Origin: Schizochytrium sp. CCTCC M209059
Lineage: Eukaryota > Sar > Bigyra > Thraustochytrida > Thraustochytriidae
DNA: 64,000 bases
NCBI GenBank assembly: GCA_000818945.1
Contig: KN805372.1
Span: 948,820 to 1,012,819 of the forward strand
Direction: 5' to 3'
The notes below the pieces were generated by a model, which was not told the origin of the DNA, ran no database searches, and worked only from the letters and a program-made list of their open reading frames with translations. Made by a program: the position numbers and the translations under genes. Each line of letters starts with the position of its first letter. The first letter of the stretch is position 1. Below, one piece after another: positions 39,334-48,829 of the stretch.

Positions 39334-40398
39334 TTAATGGGTCTGGTAGACTGCTGCAAGGGCCACCAATGAAGTGAAAAAGACGCCCATACCAGACAAA
39401 TGAGATGGGGCGGAGCTTGGGGCGATATCGTCCATGGTATACTCCCCATCGGTACCATTGCCCGCAATGTAGTTAACGAGACCACTGCCAACAACAGAAT
39501 CAATCCAGGCTTTATAGCTTGAAACGCGTGTGTAGACTCCAGGAAACCCGCTTCGCGCACAGCCTGCGCCATAGGAGACGACGCCGACTTGAACATCTTC
39601 ACCGCCCTGTGTCAGAAAGAGGGGTCCTCCCGAGTCGCCTTGGCAACTGTCCTTGCCGGAAGCCGCCGCGCAAATGTTCATGTCTTCAGTGACGGCACCG
39701 TAGACCTTCTGACAGCTTCCCATACTGACAACATTCACATAGACGCTTTGCAACTCGTAATCCAAATTCTCCTCGCCTTCATAGGTTGCGCCATAGCCGA
39801 TCACTTGAACCGCTGTACCCACCGCCAATGTGGAGTTATCAAGGGCGAGGGAAATGGGCTTGGGCAAAGTGCGGTCGGTTGTTTTGGTAAACTTGATGAT
39901 GGCGATATCGTTTAACAGGCCAGAAGCATTGCTATCGTATGAGGGGTGCCGAGTGATCATGTCGCCCGAGGCCAAGTAACGCTGATTCCAACCAAAATAG
40001 TCGTCGTCATTTTCATTCAAGTCATCCAACAAGAAAAACACATTGACCGAATCGAGGAAGTCCTCTTGTTCAGGCGAAGGAACGCAGTGACCTGCAGTGA
40101 GAAAGTAATGAGAGATCGTCGTTGAACCCAGGTAAGAGCCTCCGCAAAGAGACTCTCCGTCCGTCCACTGGAAGATCAGGCTCACCATCCATGGATTGAC
40201 GAGGGGGCTAATCGTGGTTCCTCCGACAATACGAGAATTGATCAGCGATGCGCCTTTGACGACGGACCTATTGGTGCGCGGCACGATCGTCATGTTCGTG
40301 GCGGCGTCCGCAGTCCCAAGTGTCACCACGACCGCCACCATGATGGTTGCGAACGCAGTCTTCAAAAGATGAGCATTCCATTGCGTGAACGACACCAT
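39334..40398 (-). CDS. Secreted trypsin-like serine protease
   Basis: The 354-residue S1 protease starts at ATG 40398, directly before a signal peptide (LLKTAFATIMVAVVVTLG). RIVGGTTIS marks zymogen activation. The triad is FLTAGHC, LNDIAII and SCQGDSGGPLFL, with the S1-pocket Asp in GKDSC predicting trypsin-like cleavage. VGVVSYGAGCARSGFPGVYT supplies the conserved 214-220 strand. The C-terminus carries the paralog-wide WIDSVVGSGLVNYIAGNG block, then TDGEY, and ends with a hydrophobic tail (GVFFTSLVALAAVY). Longer N-terminal translation upstream is Arg-rich and disfavoured. Confidence 0.9.
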   Translation of the reverse strand: MVSFTQWNAHLLKTAFATIMVAVVVTLGTADAATNMTIVPRTNRSVVKGASLINSRIVGGTTISPLVNPWMVSLIFQWTDGESLCGGSYLGSTTISHYFLTAGHCVPSPEQEDFLDSVNVFFLLDDLNENDDDYFGWNQRYLASGDMITRHPSYDSNASGLLNDIAIIKFTKTTDRTLPKPISLALDNSTLAVGTAVQVIGYGATYEGEENLDYELQSVYVNVVSMGSCQKVYGAVTEDMNICAAASGKDSCQGDSGGPLFLTQGGEDVQVGVVSYGAGCARSGFPGVYTRVSSYKAWIDSVVGSGLVNYIAGNGTDGEYTMDDIAPSSAPSHLSGMGVFFTSLVALAAVYQTH

Positions 40399-41008
40399 CG
40401 TCTCCTGCTTCTCTCGCTGTCGGCAAGCACGTCGCGCTGCACGCTGCCTGCGCACACCGAGCTCGAAGCTAGCTCCGATGCCCTTCGCGGCGTGATTGGA
40501 CGAAAGTCCGCGACCGCGAAGGTGCCGCGCGACCCGAGTTGAACTTGCGAGCTCGCAAGCAGCTCCGCACCCGGATATGCTGCCGCTGGGCTGCCCGCAA
40601 GCACGGCTGACGCGGACGCGGACGCGGACCCGCACGCTCGCTCGCACACGCGCAAGCGCGACGGGGACAAGCAAGACTGCCAGGCGATGTGTGTAGTATA
40701 TGAAGAGGTGAATGACTGACTTACTATGAATGTCGAAGCAAATGGACTTGTCTAGGGCTTATTAACACTTTCTTAGTCATCCTTACAATTTTCAGCAGTT
40801 CTCGTCGGGCACGTGCAGGCGGACTGCGCCGGCTCGTGGCTGGCTGGCCTAACAGTAAACATTGTCATTGATGTGAGGTGGAGGAGACACGCAGAACGGG
40901 AAAAACTGAGACCAAGCAATCAATAGAGAACCATTTTCACGAGCGCTCGACTTGCCCGCGTTGAAACAGGCAGCTTGGAGTAGTGAGTGAGCCATCGGGT
41001 ACTTGTTG
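40399..41008. other. Intergenic region between protease paralogs
   Basis: No gene is seen. Hexamer-like GACGCG/CGCGGA repeats lie near 40609-40635 and TAGTATATGAAGAGG near 40690. Confidence 0.5.
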
Positions 41009-42118
41009 TCATTGCAGGTGCGGCACCATGATGGCGAAAAGAGAAGTGAGGACAAGTAGAACCATGTCGAGGCCATGTTTTGCGGCTGGGCTAGTGGTCT
41101 GAATGTACTCGCCATTCGCTCCGCTGCCGTCAACATAGCTCACGATGCCTGAACCCACGACGGAATCGATCCAGTCGCTGAAGCCTGCTACGCGGGTATT
41201 GACACCAGGAAAGCCCTCTCGCGCGCAGCCATTACCGTAGGATACGATACCGAGCTGAACGTCGACATTTCCGGGCTGCGTCACAAAGACAGGACCTCCA
41301 GAGTCCCCTTGGCAACTGTCTTTGCCAGACTGAGACGTGCAAATGTTTTGCTCCTCGGTGATATATGACGTGTAGCCATAGGTTGCGGCGCAGGTCGACG
41401 AGTCGATGGTCTGCAAATGCACGCTTCGCAGCTTCGTGTTGCTAGTATCGCCCTCGTACGTTGCGCCATAGCCAATCACTTGCATGCTCGTGCCGTCTAA
41501 GAGCTCAGATTCGTCTGTGCCAAGTGATACTGGGGAGGGCATGTCTGAAAGAGGGATCTCTGCTCGAGTTTCAATGATGGCAATGTCATTCAGCAGGAAG
41601 CCCTGATTACGAACTTCGTAATCTGGATGAGTGTTCAGCAGCGCATCGTCGTTGTCATATGGTTGAGTAAAGTAGAAGGCGTCGTCATCGCTGCTGGCGT
41701 ACTCCGCATCCAAGTCGTCAACAAGAAAGTATACAAAGTAACCTACGAAGTCTGCAAGATCGTCGACGCCGGGAACGCAGTGAGCTGCAGTGAGAAAAAA
41801 GTGCGAGGAAGAACTGGCAGACCCGATGTACGAACCTCCGCAAAGGGTGGAGTAGGTTGCTGAGTCCTGATAAACGGCAACGATGGCAACCATCCACGAG
41901 TTCTTGGTCGGGCTAATCGCAGTTCCTCCCACAATACGTGCAAGACCTCCGTTGCGTGAAACACTTGCCTCCTTCGAAAACGACCAACCGCTAGTGGCCC
42001 GGGCAGTCCGCGTGCGTGCCCTCAGCCACCCTTCCGCAGGCAGGAGCGCAGCAACTTGCACAATGTTCACGCACGCAACCAGCAACGCCGCGAGCGCAAC
42101 CTTGTGTACGGCCTTCAT
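41009..42118 (-). CDS. Secreted trypsin-like serine protease
   Basis: The 369-residue S1 protease starts at ATG 42118 before a signal peptide (VALAALLVACVNIVQVAAL). ARIVGGTAISPTKNSWMV begins the mature enzyme. The triad is FLTAAHC, LNDIAIIE and SCQGDSGGPVFV, with the S1-pocket Asp in GKDSC. The His-to-Asp region carries a Asp-rich loop (SSDDDAFYF) not seen in the 37-kb paralog. The C-terminal family block is WIDSVVGSGIVSYVDGSG, then ANGEY, and a hydrophobic tail (VLLVLTSLFAIMV). It belongs to the minus-strand tandem array and appears active. Confidence 0.9.
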   Translation of the reverse strand: MKAVHKVALAALLVACVNIVQVAALLPAEGWLRARTRTARATSGWSFSKEASVSRNGGLARIVGGTAISPTKNSWMVAIVAVYQDSATYSTLCGGSYIGSASSSSHFFLTAAHCVPGVDDLADFVGYFVYFLVDDLDAEYASSDDDAFYFTQPYDNDDALLNTHPDYEVRNQGFLLNDIAIIETRAEIPLSDMPSPVSLGTDESELLDGTSMQVIGYGATYEGDTSNTKLRSVHLQTIDSSTCAATYGYTSYITEEQNICTSQSGKDSCQGDSGGPVFVTQPGNVDVQLGIVSYGNGCAREGFPGVNTRVAGFSDWIDSVVGSGIVSYVDGSGANGEYIQTTSPAAKHGLDMVLLVLTSLFAIMVPHLQ

Positions 42119-42531
42119 TTTGCAGAATTTCCTTCCTTGCCAGCTATGTACGTATGGGCCTAGCCACTCACTCTTCACAGAGCAGCTGGCCCCTTTACCC
42201 AGTTTGGTGTTTGCTTGCCTGCCTGCCTGCTCATTCGTCGAAAGAGAACAAGCAGGACACTCGACGATCATCACAACGATTGCGAGTTAAACCTCAGGCT
42301 GAGCCAACCAACTTGAACCAGCCAGCGGCCTCGGCCCGTTTCCCTCGCTCGCTCGCCCTCGTTCGCGAAAAAGTAATATACCAACAAGCAGCGAAAACTG
42401 CGCGTGGCACGTGCAGTGCGCCCTCGCTGTAGGAGTGCTGCAGTGTATAGAAGGCCTAGAGAAGTATCTCATCGTCATTATCTGCGCCCACGGCGGGCTG
42501 GTCGAGCGTGGCGGTTCGCCGCGCGTGCCCG

Positions 42532-42647
42532 CAAAGCGTGCTAGCGCAAAGCGTGTTAGCGCAAAGCGTGCCAGCGCAAAGCGTGTTAGCGCAAAGCGTG
42601 CTAGCGCAAAGCGTGCCAGCGCAAAGCGTGCCAGCGCGCGCAAAGCG
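42532..42647. repeat. 15-bp minisatellite, about 8 copies
   Basis: Unit CAAAGCGTGYYAGCG with alternating CT, TT and CC in the variable positions. Being a multiple of three it gives open frames (AKRAS/AKRVS on plus, RFALA on minus), which are not taken as genes. Confidence 0.93.
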
Positions 42648-43274
42648 TACTACACGTGTACGGGTACAGCACCATGGTATACAATGGCGCCCACGGCGCT
42701 CGCGCAGGCTGGCGCAGCGGCCGGGATGAGGCCGCGGCACGTCGGTGCGGCATATCGGGCTCCGTCGGGCTCCTGCTCGAACTCGAAGACCACGCCGTGG
42801 CGACGCCGCGTGGCCCGGAGCGCAGCTGGCACCGCGGCACGGCGAGGTCGTGCTCGTCTCGCTCCGCTCGGCCGTAGGCTGGAGGCGCGGACGGGAGTCT
42901 CCGAAGAAAATGAGAGCGGAGTGCTAAAGTGAGCGCGTGTCTCCAGCGAGGGAGGGGGCTTGAACTGGCACAAGTCGTGTCGATCCTGCGGCCGCCCTAT
43001 CGTTCACGAAAGAGCAAAGGCAACCGTGATTGCGTTCGACGCGATGAATGGATGGGCTCTGATGAAGCTTGTTCGTATACGGTGTCACACCAGCCTCGGA
43101 GGGAAATGTCCTGATCCTACACAGCGGCTGTCGAAGAGCTTGGACTCCGTGTTGCGCACATTGCTTCGGGTGCCAGCGTCGCCGTTGTCCCCACGGAGAA
43201 GTAACGCGAGGAAGATTGCCTGGATAAAAGAGCTCGTCCGTTCGAACACTAGTTGCTTCGGCCGCCAGAGTCGC

Positions 43275-43467
43275 TGCGCGAAGTGATGTTTGGCATATCG
43301 TCGTCTGTGATGAGTGAATGGTCCGATTCTTTACATGATACACAAAGCGCGAATAATCGCCTGCAAAAGACGACCCAACCTTGAGACTCAATGCGCTCTC
43401 AATGGAATTACCTCTGGTGCCCTCCCCATACGAAAGAGACTTTTGCGAGTTGGTCCATGGGTCGTAA
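43275..43467 (-). repeat. Dispersed repeat copy shared with 6.5 kb
   Basis: Reverse-complement partner of 6527-6711. It lies 3' of the truncated protease gene on the same strand, mirroring the arrangement at 6.3-6.7 kb. Confidence 0.7.
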
Positions 43468-43567
43468 GAGTTGAAGAGAGTGAACAAGAAATGGGTTCGA
43501 GACTCGCCCCGGCTGCTTGCACCGCCACTTCTGCGCGTAAAACAAATAAAGATTGAATGGTGTAGTG
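43450..43567 (+). repeat. Dispersed repeat copy shared with 7.7 kb
   Basis: Same-orientation partner of 7640-7750, with the CCACTTCTGCGCG and AAGATTGAATG blocks conserved. Confidence 0.65.
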
Positions 43568-43652
43568 GCAGGTAGAATTATTTACGTATATACACCCATG
43601 GCCTGTAAAAAGTGTTTAATTATGAATACAGAGCGTTGCACTGACGGAGCGC

Positions 43653-44396
43653 TCACATCAGAGCGAGCCCAGCTATGAGGGACATCACGAGGCCGACATC
43701 CAGAATACGCACGGCAGAAGAATACGGAGAATAGGTTGGAGAATAGGTTGGAGCTTGTGTTCGACCCAAAGGATCCATGACGTACTCTCCATCACTTCCC
43801 GCCCCAGCAACATACCTCACGAGCCCGCCACCAACAACAGAATCGATCCAGCTGCTATAGACAGCAACGTTCGTGTTGACACCAGGGTATCCACTGCGCG
43901 CGCAGCCATACCCGAATGAGACGACTCCGAGCTGAATGTCCACGAAGTCCTGCGTGAGGAAAAGAGGGCCACCAGAGTCGCCCTGGCAGCTATCCTTGCC
44001 CGAAGCCGCAGCACATACGTACTGATCGAGATTGTCTGTAAGTCCGTACGTATTGGCGCAGGTGTTTCGATTAGTAACATTTAGGTAAACACTTCGGCGC
44101 ACAGTGTTCCCTGAGTCGCCTTCGTAGGTCGCGCCGTATCCAATCGTCTGCACTAACGTTTCGTCGTAGAGCGAGGATCCAGCATCTGCAAGAGAGACGG
44201 AGGAGGGTAGCTCTGAAGGGGCCGTAGGTCTCGTGGTTTTGATCATGGCAATGTCATTGTCCAAACGATTGTTCGGCAAGACTTCGTACGACGGATGACG
44301 ATTGAGCAAACCACTTGAGTTTGACTCAACGAACCAAGTTGCATCAGAGTCGTTCAAGTCGCCATAATTGTCAGCAAGGAGGCCCCATCCCTCAAC
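43653..44396 (-). pseudogene. 5'-truncated trypsin-like protease gene
   Basis: The remaining frame encodes the Asp- and Ser-containing C-terminal part of an S1 protease: NDIAMIKTT, SCQGDSGGPLFLTQ, GVVSFGYGCARSGYPGVNT, then the family block WIDSVVGGGLVRYVAGAG, SDGEY and a hydrophobic tail. The signal peptide, activation site and the His motif are absent. Protease-like sequence can be followed upstream only to about 44375 (GLLADNYGDLNDSD), and an in-frame TAG stands at 44397-44399. No ATG begins the frame. The truncation coincides with the beginning of the zinc-finger fragment on the other strand, so a rearrangement breakpoint lies at about 44375-44400. Confidence 0.85.
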
Positions 44397-45604
44397 CTAG
44401 TGTTCAGGACAGAACCTCCAACAAGAGACCGAGGGCAGTCGTGAACGATCCTGAGTCTGATACAGATTATGAGTATGAATCAGAGCAGGACACGGACACC
44501 AGCCTTACCCCCACCAAGAAATCTCGCACTACCAGCCACTCAGCAAGTGAGGGTCTCGCCAGCCATTTTGATGGCGTCAGTTCAGCCACAACCCAAGATT
44601 TCACGGACGACGAGTAACAATCCCTCATTCTGAACAATAACTATGAGGACGAACAAGGACAAGAACCGGAGCAAGACCAAGACCAAGACCAAGACCAAGA
44701 CCAAGACCAAGACCAAGACCAAGACCAAGACCAAGACCAAGACCAAGACCAAGACCAAGACCAAGACCAAGAGACCAACCAAGACCAAAACCAAGACCAA
44801 GACCAAGACCAAGACCAAGACCAAAACCAAGACCAAAACCAAGACCAAAACCAAAACCAAGACCAAGACCAAGACCAAAACCAAGACCAAGATTTGGCCA
44901 ACAAGGAAGACCCTCTCAGGATCACGCGAAAGACCTGTCGCCACTATGGGTGCCCGAGAGTTCGTAGGGCCGGTGGTTTCTGCAGGAATCACGACCCCAA
45001 CCACGTTCGCCGCGAGTGCAAGTTTGAGAACTGTGGACGACCTGTTTCCTTTGTGGATGTATGCTACCGGCACGGAAGGTGCATGGCAAAGTATTGCAAT
45101 CTCCGCAGGCTCAGCGGTGATGACTACTGCTCAAACCATAGCAGTACTGCCAAACCCTTTGCAAGGTATACTGGCCAAATTAGAAAACAGTCGTATGACC
45201 TAGAAAAGAAGACAGAAAAGGACCAAGACATTCGACGATGCAAGATCGAAGGTTGCAGACGGAATAAGCGGGTCAAAGGTTTCTGCTGGGGCCACTGCAA
45301 CATCAAGTGCACGGTGGAGGGCTGCGATAAGAAGTGGAAGTTTACCAACTTTTGCTTGGAGCATGGGAGATGCAAGGTCGCCAAGTGTACTAACATGAAA
45401 CAAATTGGAGGATACTGCGTCAAGCACAGACCGATATATGCTGGTCCGTGCTCGGTCGAAGGATGCACCCTGGGTGTTGAAACTACACTGGGGGCTTGTT
45501 ATGATCATGGATTGTGCAAGTTTAAAGGATGCACCTCCCTATCCCACAAGATTGGCTTGCTTTGCAAGCGACACACTAGGTCGATGATCTCGTCCGACAA
45601 TTAG
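44397..45604 (+). pseudogene. WRKY19-like repeat zinc-finger gene, 5'-truncated with stop
   Basis: A single frame runs from the breakpoint near 44397 to the TAA at 45604, broken only by an in-frame TAA at 44615-44617 and lacking an initiating ATG. It first encodes an acidic, Ser/Thr-rich segment, then a Gln-Asp dipeptide run from the GACCAA hexamer (44673-44892), then about 225 residues with eight tandem modules of the form C-x4-C-x(7-11)-C-x2-H, for example RCKIEGC...FCWGH and KCTVEGC...FCLEH. These resemble the WRKY19-like zinc-finger repeats common in oomycetes and related protists. It faces the transposase gene tail to tail (290 bp apart), so the two may belong to one element. Confidence 0.7.
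44673..44892. repeat. GACCAA hexanucleotide array
   Basis: About 36 copies of GACCAA with some AACCAA variants and one GAGACCAACCAA irregularity. Plus frame 2 reads Gln-Asp, another frame Lys-Thr, and the minus strand Leu-Val or Trp-Ser. Confidence 0.95.
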
Positions 45605-45894
45605 ACCCCTTAACTTAAAGTAAAGTCTCTTCCCGCTTTAAAGTTCCGCGAAATTTCTCCGCGCCACCAAACAAACTCCTGCTCTGGATGCCTCGAGAAA
45701 GTAAATTATAAAAAAAAAATAAAAAAATGCAGGACTCGAATTCTTTGTGCAAATCGTAGGGAACAATGGTAATCAAGAGACTTTTTCCCGAGGATGAGAG
45801 AGGGTTAAATTTAATAATTTAAAAAAAAATCAAAAGGACACGTTCTCTCGGTGAGCAAAAAGACAAAGTGTCGCAATCTTAATTCTTAGGCTAC
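45605..45894. other. AT-rich spacer between convergent broken genes
   Basis: 290 bp, markedly A/T-rich with poly-A tracts (45709-45728, 45820-45830). No terminal inverted repeat could be matched to the far side of the transposase gene. Confidence 0.5.
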
Positions 45895-48087
45895 TTAGTC
45901 GGCCATTGTGTAGTCGATGAAGCCATTCTTTTCGATCACCTTGATCAATGATTTATGCATAGACAACAGTTCACCTTTGCTGCCTTTCTTTTCTCGAAAG
46001 AAATTGATACCCATTCGCACGATGCGCTCGAGCACGTTCAGTCGGTGCTGAGTTTTCTGGCCATGTGGGACATGCGCATTCAGGAGTCTGGCCTCGATCT
46101 TGGGATCATTGTGCTTGTGATTCGTCCATGTACGTAGCATACGGTTGTAATTTTCGCACAATTTCGACTGCGGCGAGTTGGGTGCGGAACGAAGAATATG
46201 GATTTCTCCTTTGCGCTTCCCATCGCAGGTGATACCTTTCATGAAAGCCTCATAATTTGGCAGCGTCTTGAGCAAGTCATCGTCTTCCTTGAAATCCGAC
46301 GTGGTGTGTTCTGGAGCGTTGTCCATGATGATCCAAACTTTCATTCCTCTCAGGATCTCGATGTAGGGATCCTTTTGCAAGGTTGGAGCACTGCCTTCAA
46401 GAAGAGCACCAAGGAGGTTGTTCAGGAAGATACGGAACTCTTGATGCCGATAGTTTGCCTTCCAGGCTGTTGTCTCCTGCTTGTTTCTTCTGAGAACTGG
46501 CATTTTCTGCGCGGGAAAGAAATCGGCATGGAGAAGGCCATATTCATCATTGACCGCAAGGGCGCCTTGGCATCTATGCCCAAGACCACCTATGGGCGGT
46601 GTCTTTATTGTTGCGCGCTCGCCAACCTTTGCCTAGCTATGGCTTGGGTGGAGAGCTACGTAGAATGAAAGCTCGTCGACAAAGATGAGAAAGTTTCTGT
46701 CGCCACCTTTCAAGAGCCTTTCAAGCTTTTTCGCGAACGCCAATCGCTTCTCCATTGCAGCCTTCGTGTTGACTGATGACTTCTCCACCTTGACAGTTTT
46801 GTAGCTGTACACAATTCCATCGTGTGTCAGGTGGCGCCGTATTGTTTCCGTGCACATACTTCGCTTCTCAAATTCGGATTTCACCACAGGAACCATCTTA
46901 AACAGATGCTCCATTCGAAGAGGCCCACCTCGCTTCAGTTCTCTCGGTTCAAGATGGGACTCCTCGTTTTTACGCATCCGTGCATGTTTGATGAAAAGCT
47001 TACGTGCAATCTCTCGGTTCACGACTCTTGCAAGTTCATCCATTGTATAGCTGGAGTTGCTATGCAGTAGGTTACAGACGAGCCTTTCATGCCAGGGTTT
47101 CCACTTATAGAACCTGGCACGAGTGTGATTGCTAAAGCTACGATGATCGGTGATGGCTACATCGCGACCGGCCACTTTGGCGCGATGGATGATGGCATAA
47201 GCTGTGGATGCCGGCATGTCGAACACCCTCTCCGCCAGTTCAATGGCATATTTACTCCCCATTTCGTAGTTTGCGTCGATTACTGCTCCTTTAATGTCCT
47301 GCGAGTAGTTGTTGTGGTGCGTGCTTTCGGCCACCCTCGGCACTCCAAATCCTGTTTCGACTAACACTGTTGGAGCCTGGATTTTAGGAGCCTCAAGGGC
47401 TTCTTGCTCGTCTTGCGCAGGGAGATCCACTGAATCCACAACAGGAGCATCGTGCCCAAGCACATCTTGCTCGACGGTGGTCTCATAACTTTCGATTCCG
47501 TTGCCGTCGTCACTTGAAAAGTTATATGCGCTGTCATCATCAGAATCCGAATCCGAATCGTAAGGACTCAGCTTTGTATGATGCTTTGCCGGGGCAGATA
47601 GACTTCCTACAAGGAATCCACCAATACGGTGCGCAGTGACGGCATCGCCAGATGCCGAAAGGGTTCTCGAATCTAAGTCCTCGCTCAGGGCTTGTGAGAG
47701 GTCGCGCTTCCGGCTTTTTTCGACAGAGGCATCGGCATCTCGAGAAGCTGGGATGTCTTCCGCAAGGGTGGCAGAAGTGAAAGGCACTACACGCTGCGAT
47801 GCTGCAACGTCCCAGCTATCTTGGTCGCTCTTTTTGCACCCGTCGCAGTCTTGAGACGAATTCGAAGACGCCATCGCGGTGGTACGCATGCCAGCGTCGA
47901 AATTGGTGCTTGCACAAGTCAATGACGCTGGTGGGACTTCAACAACAGACGCTGGCGCAGCCAACGTCGACTTTGACGTTCTAATGGCTTTGCTAGGCGG
48001 TGGCAAGCCACTCGTGGAGTGGTTAGCCTCGGCATTGGCAGGTCTTCGCGCCTCGCCATGGTTGGCAAGTGTCATCCTCGACGCCAT
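45895..48087 (-). mobile_element. IS630/Tc1-mariner-like transposase gene with internal TAG
   Basis: From ATG 48087 the frame runs 484 codons, hits TAG at 46633-46635, then continues in the same frame to the TAA at 45895 (730 codons in total). The first part has a Ser/Asp-rich N-terminus and helix-turn-helix-like sequence (AERVFDMPASTAYAIIHRAK), then FLIFVDELSF with the first catalytic Asp (codon 471). Beyond the stop come IMDNAPEH (Asp, codon 589) and NSPQSKLCENYN (Glu, codon 645), the DDE_3 triad of IS630/Tc1-type transposases. The TAG sits where relatives usually have Trp before a K/R-x-G-E motif (here AKVGERA), so one TGG to TAG change explains it. No frameshift exists. Terminal inverted repeats were not found. 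Confidence 0.8.
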
Positions 48088-48616
48088 GCCTGCTGGCCAG
48101 CGGCTTGGATCCCTTTCGCCCACTGCCAACAACGCAGGCACGGTTGCTGGCTGGCTGGTAAAACGCCAGAACACAATCGCAAGACACGCGCGATGTCTTT
48201 TGCAGCCAGCCGGCAGCAGCGCCGCTGGCGATGGCCTCTTGCCGTCGCTGTCAATGTGTTGCCTGCCGCTGCCCCTGGTGAAGGAAAAATCTTTGGGGAC
48301 GCTCGCGAGAACAAAGGGCGGAGTTCGTAATCATCCTACAATCTTGGCCGGAAAAATAAGCTAGTTCGGGGAAATTACAAGAAGAGGCCTAACCCTGATT
48401 CTGGTTGCCAGTGCACATGTCATCCGCTGGGAAGCGGGGTGTTAAGAGGTGGTAGCTACTAGTAGAGGACTGCACCAGTTGCTTCACTCAGCCTGAGGCA
48501 GGCTCAGCTGGCCCCGACGAAGTTCCTCGTTCTCTCGTCCGGCTCTGGCGGCTTCCTGTCGATTCGCGCTGAGCTGGGTCGCGCGTTTCGCGAGGTGTCG
48601 CAGCAGCGGCGGCGGC

Positions 48617-48654
<38 letters not shown>

Positions 48655-48829
48655 ACCGCGATCTCCTTGACGCATTCCCGCGCGCCTTCTTCCCTGCCCG
48701 GAGGACGGACGACAAGACACGCAGAGACAGATCGATCGACAACAAGAACGAGAACAAGAGCGAGCGCCGCGGCGAGCTGAGCCTGAGGCGGGCAGACATA
48801 CAGGCTACGTGCCTTCGGGGATTCCATTC
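48088..48829. other. Divergent intergenic region
   Basis: Region between the transposase start and the hydrolase gene. The transposase frame stays open to about 48174 without ATG. A (CAG)n run (48617-48652) lies in the presumed 5' UTR of the hydrolase gene. No other gene. Confidence 0.5.

Larger units (their letters stand above)
42119..43652. other. Gene-poor region between proteases
   Basis: No intact gene is supported. It contains a 15-bp minisatellite (42532-42647) and the dispersed repeats at 43275-43467 and 43450-43567 that are shared with the 6-8 kb island. Confidence 0.5.

Noticed and set aside
42411..42932. Plus-strand frame with AKRAS repeats
   Set aside because: Its central part is the 15-bp minisatellite and the rest has no recognisable content or good start.
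43490..43515. RNA polymerase III B-box-like GGTTCGAGACT, possible tRNA or SINE
   Set aside because: No acceptor or anticodon stem can be drawn and no A box lies at the right distance; the partner copy at 7.67 kb lacks the motif.
44641..45203. Lys-Thr repeat frame starting with an ATG at 44643
   Set aside because: It is the hexamer array read in another phase; the zinc-finger modules lie in the Gln-Asp phase, not this one.
46633..46635. Global reassignment of TAG to an amino acid
   Set aside because: At least six intact conserved genes here (TCAB1, DHODH, hydrolase, TauE/SafE copy 2, stalked protease, small mitochondrial protein) end at TAG in the expected place.
45605..48400. Terminal inverted repeats of the transposase element
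   Set aside because: The best pair by eye (around 45650 and 48370) matches only about 9 of 11 bases and is not at consistent ends; not enough to define element boundaries.
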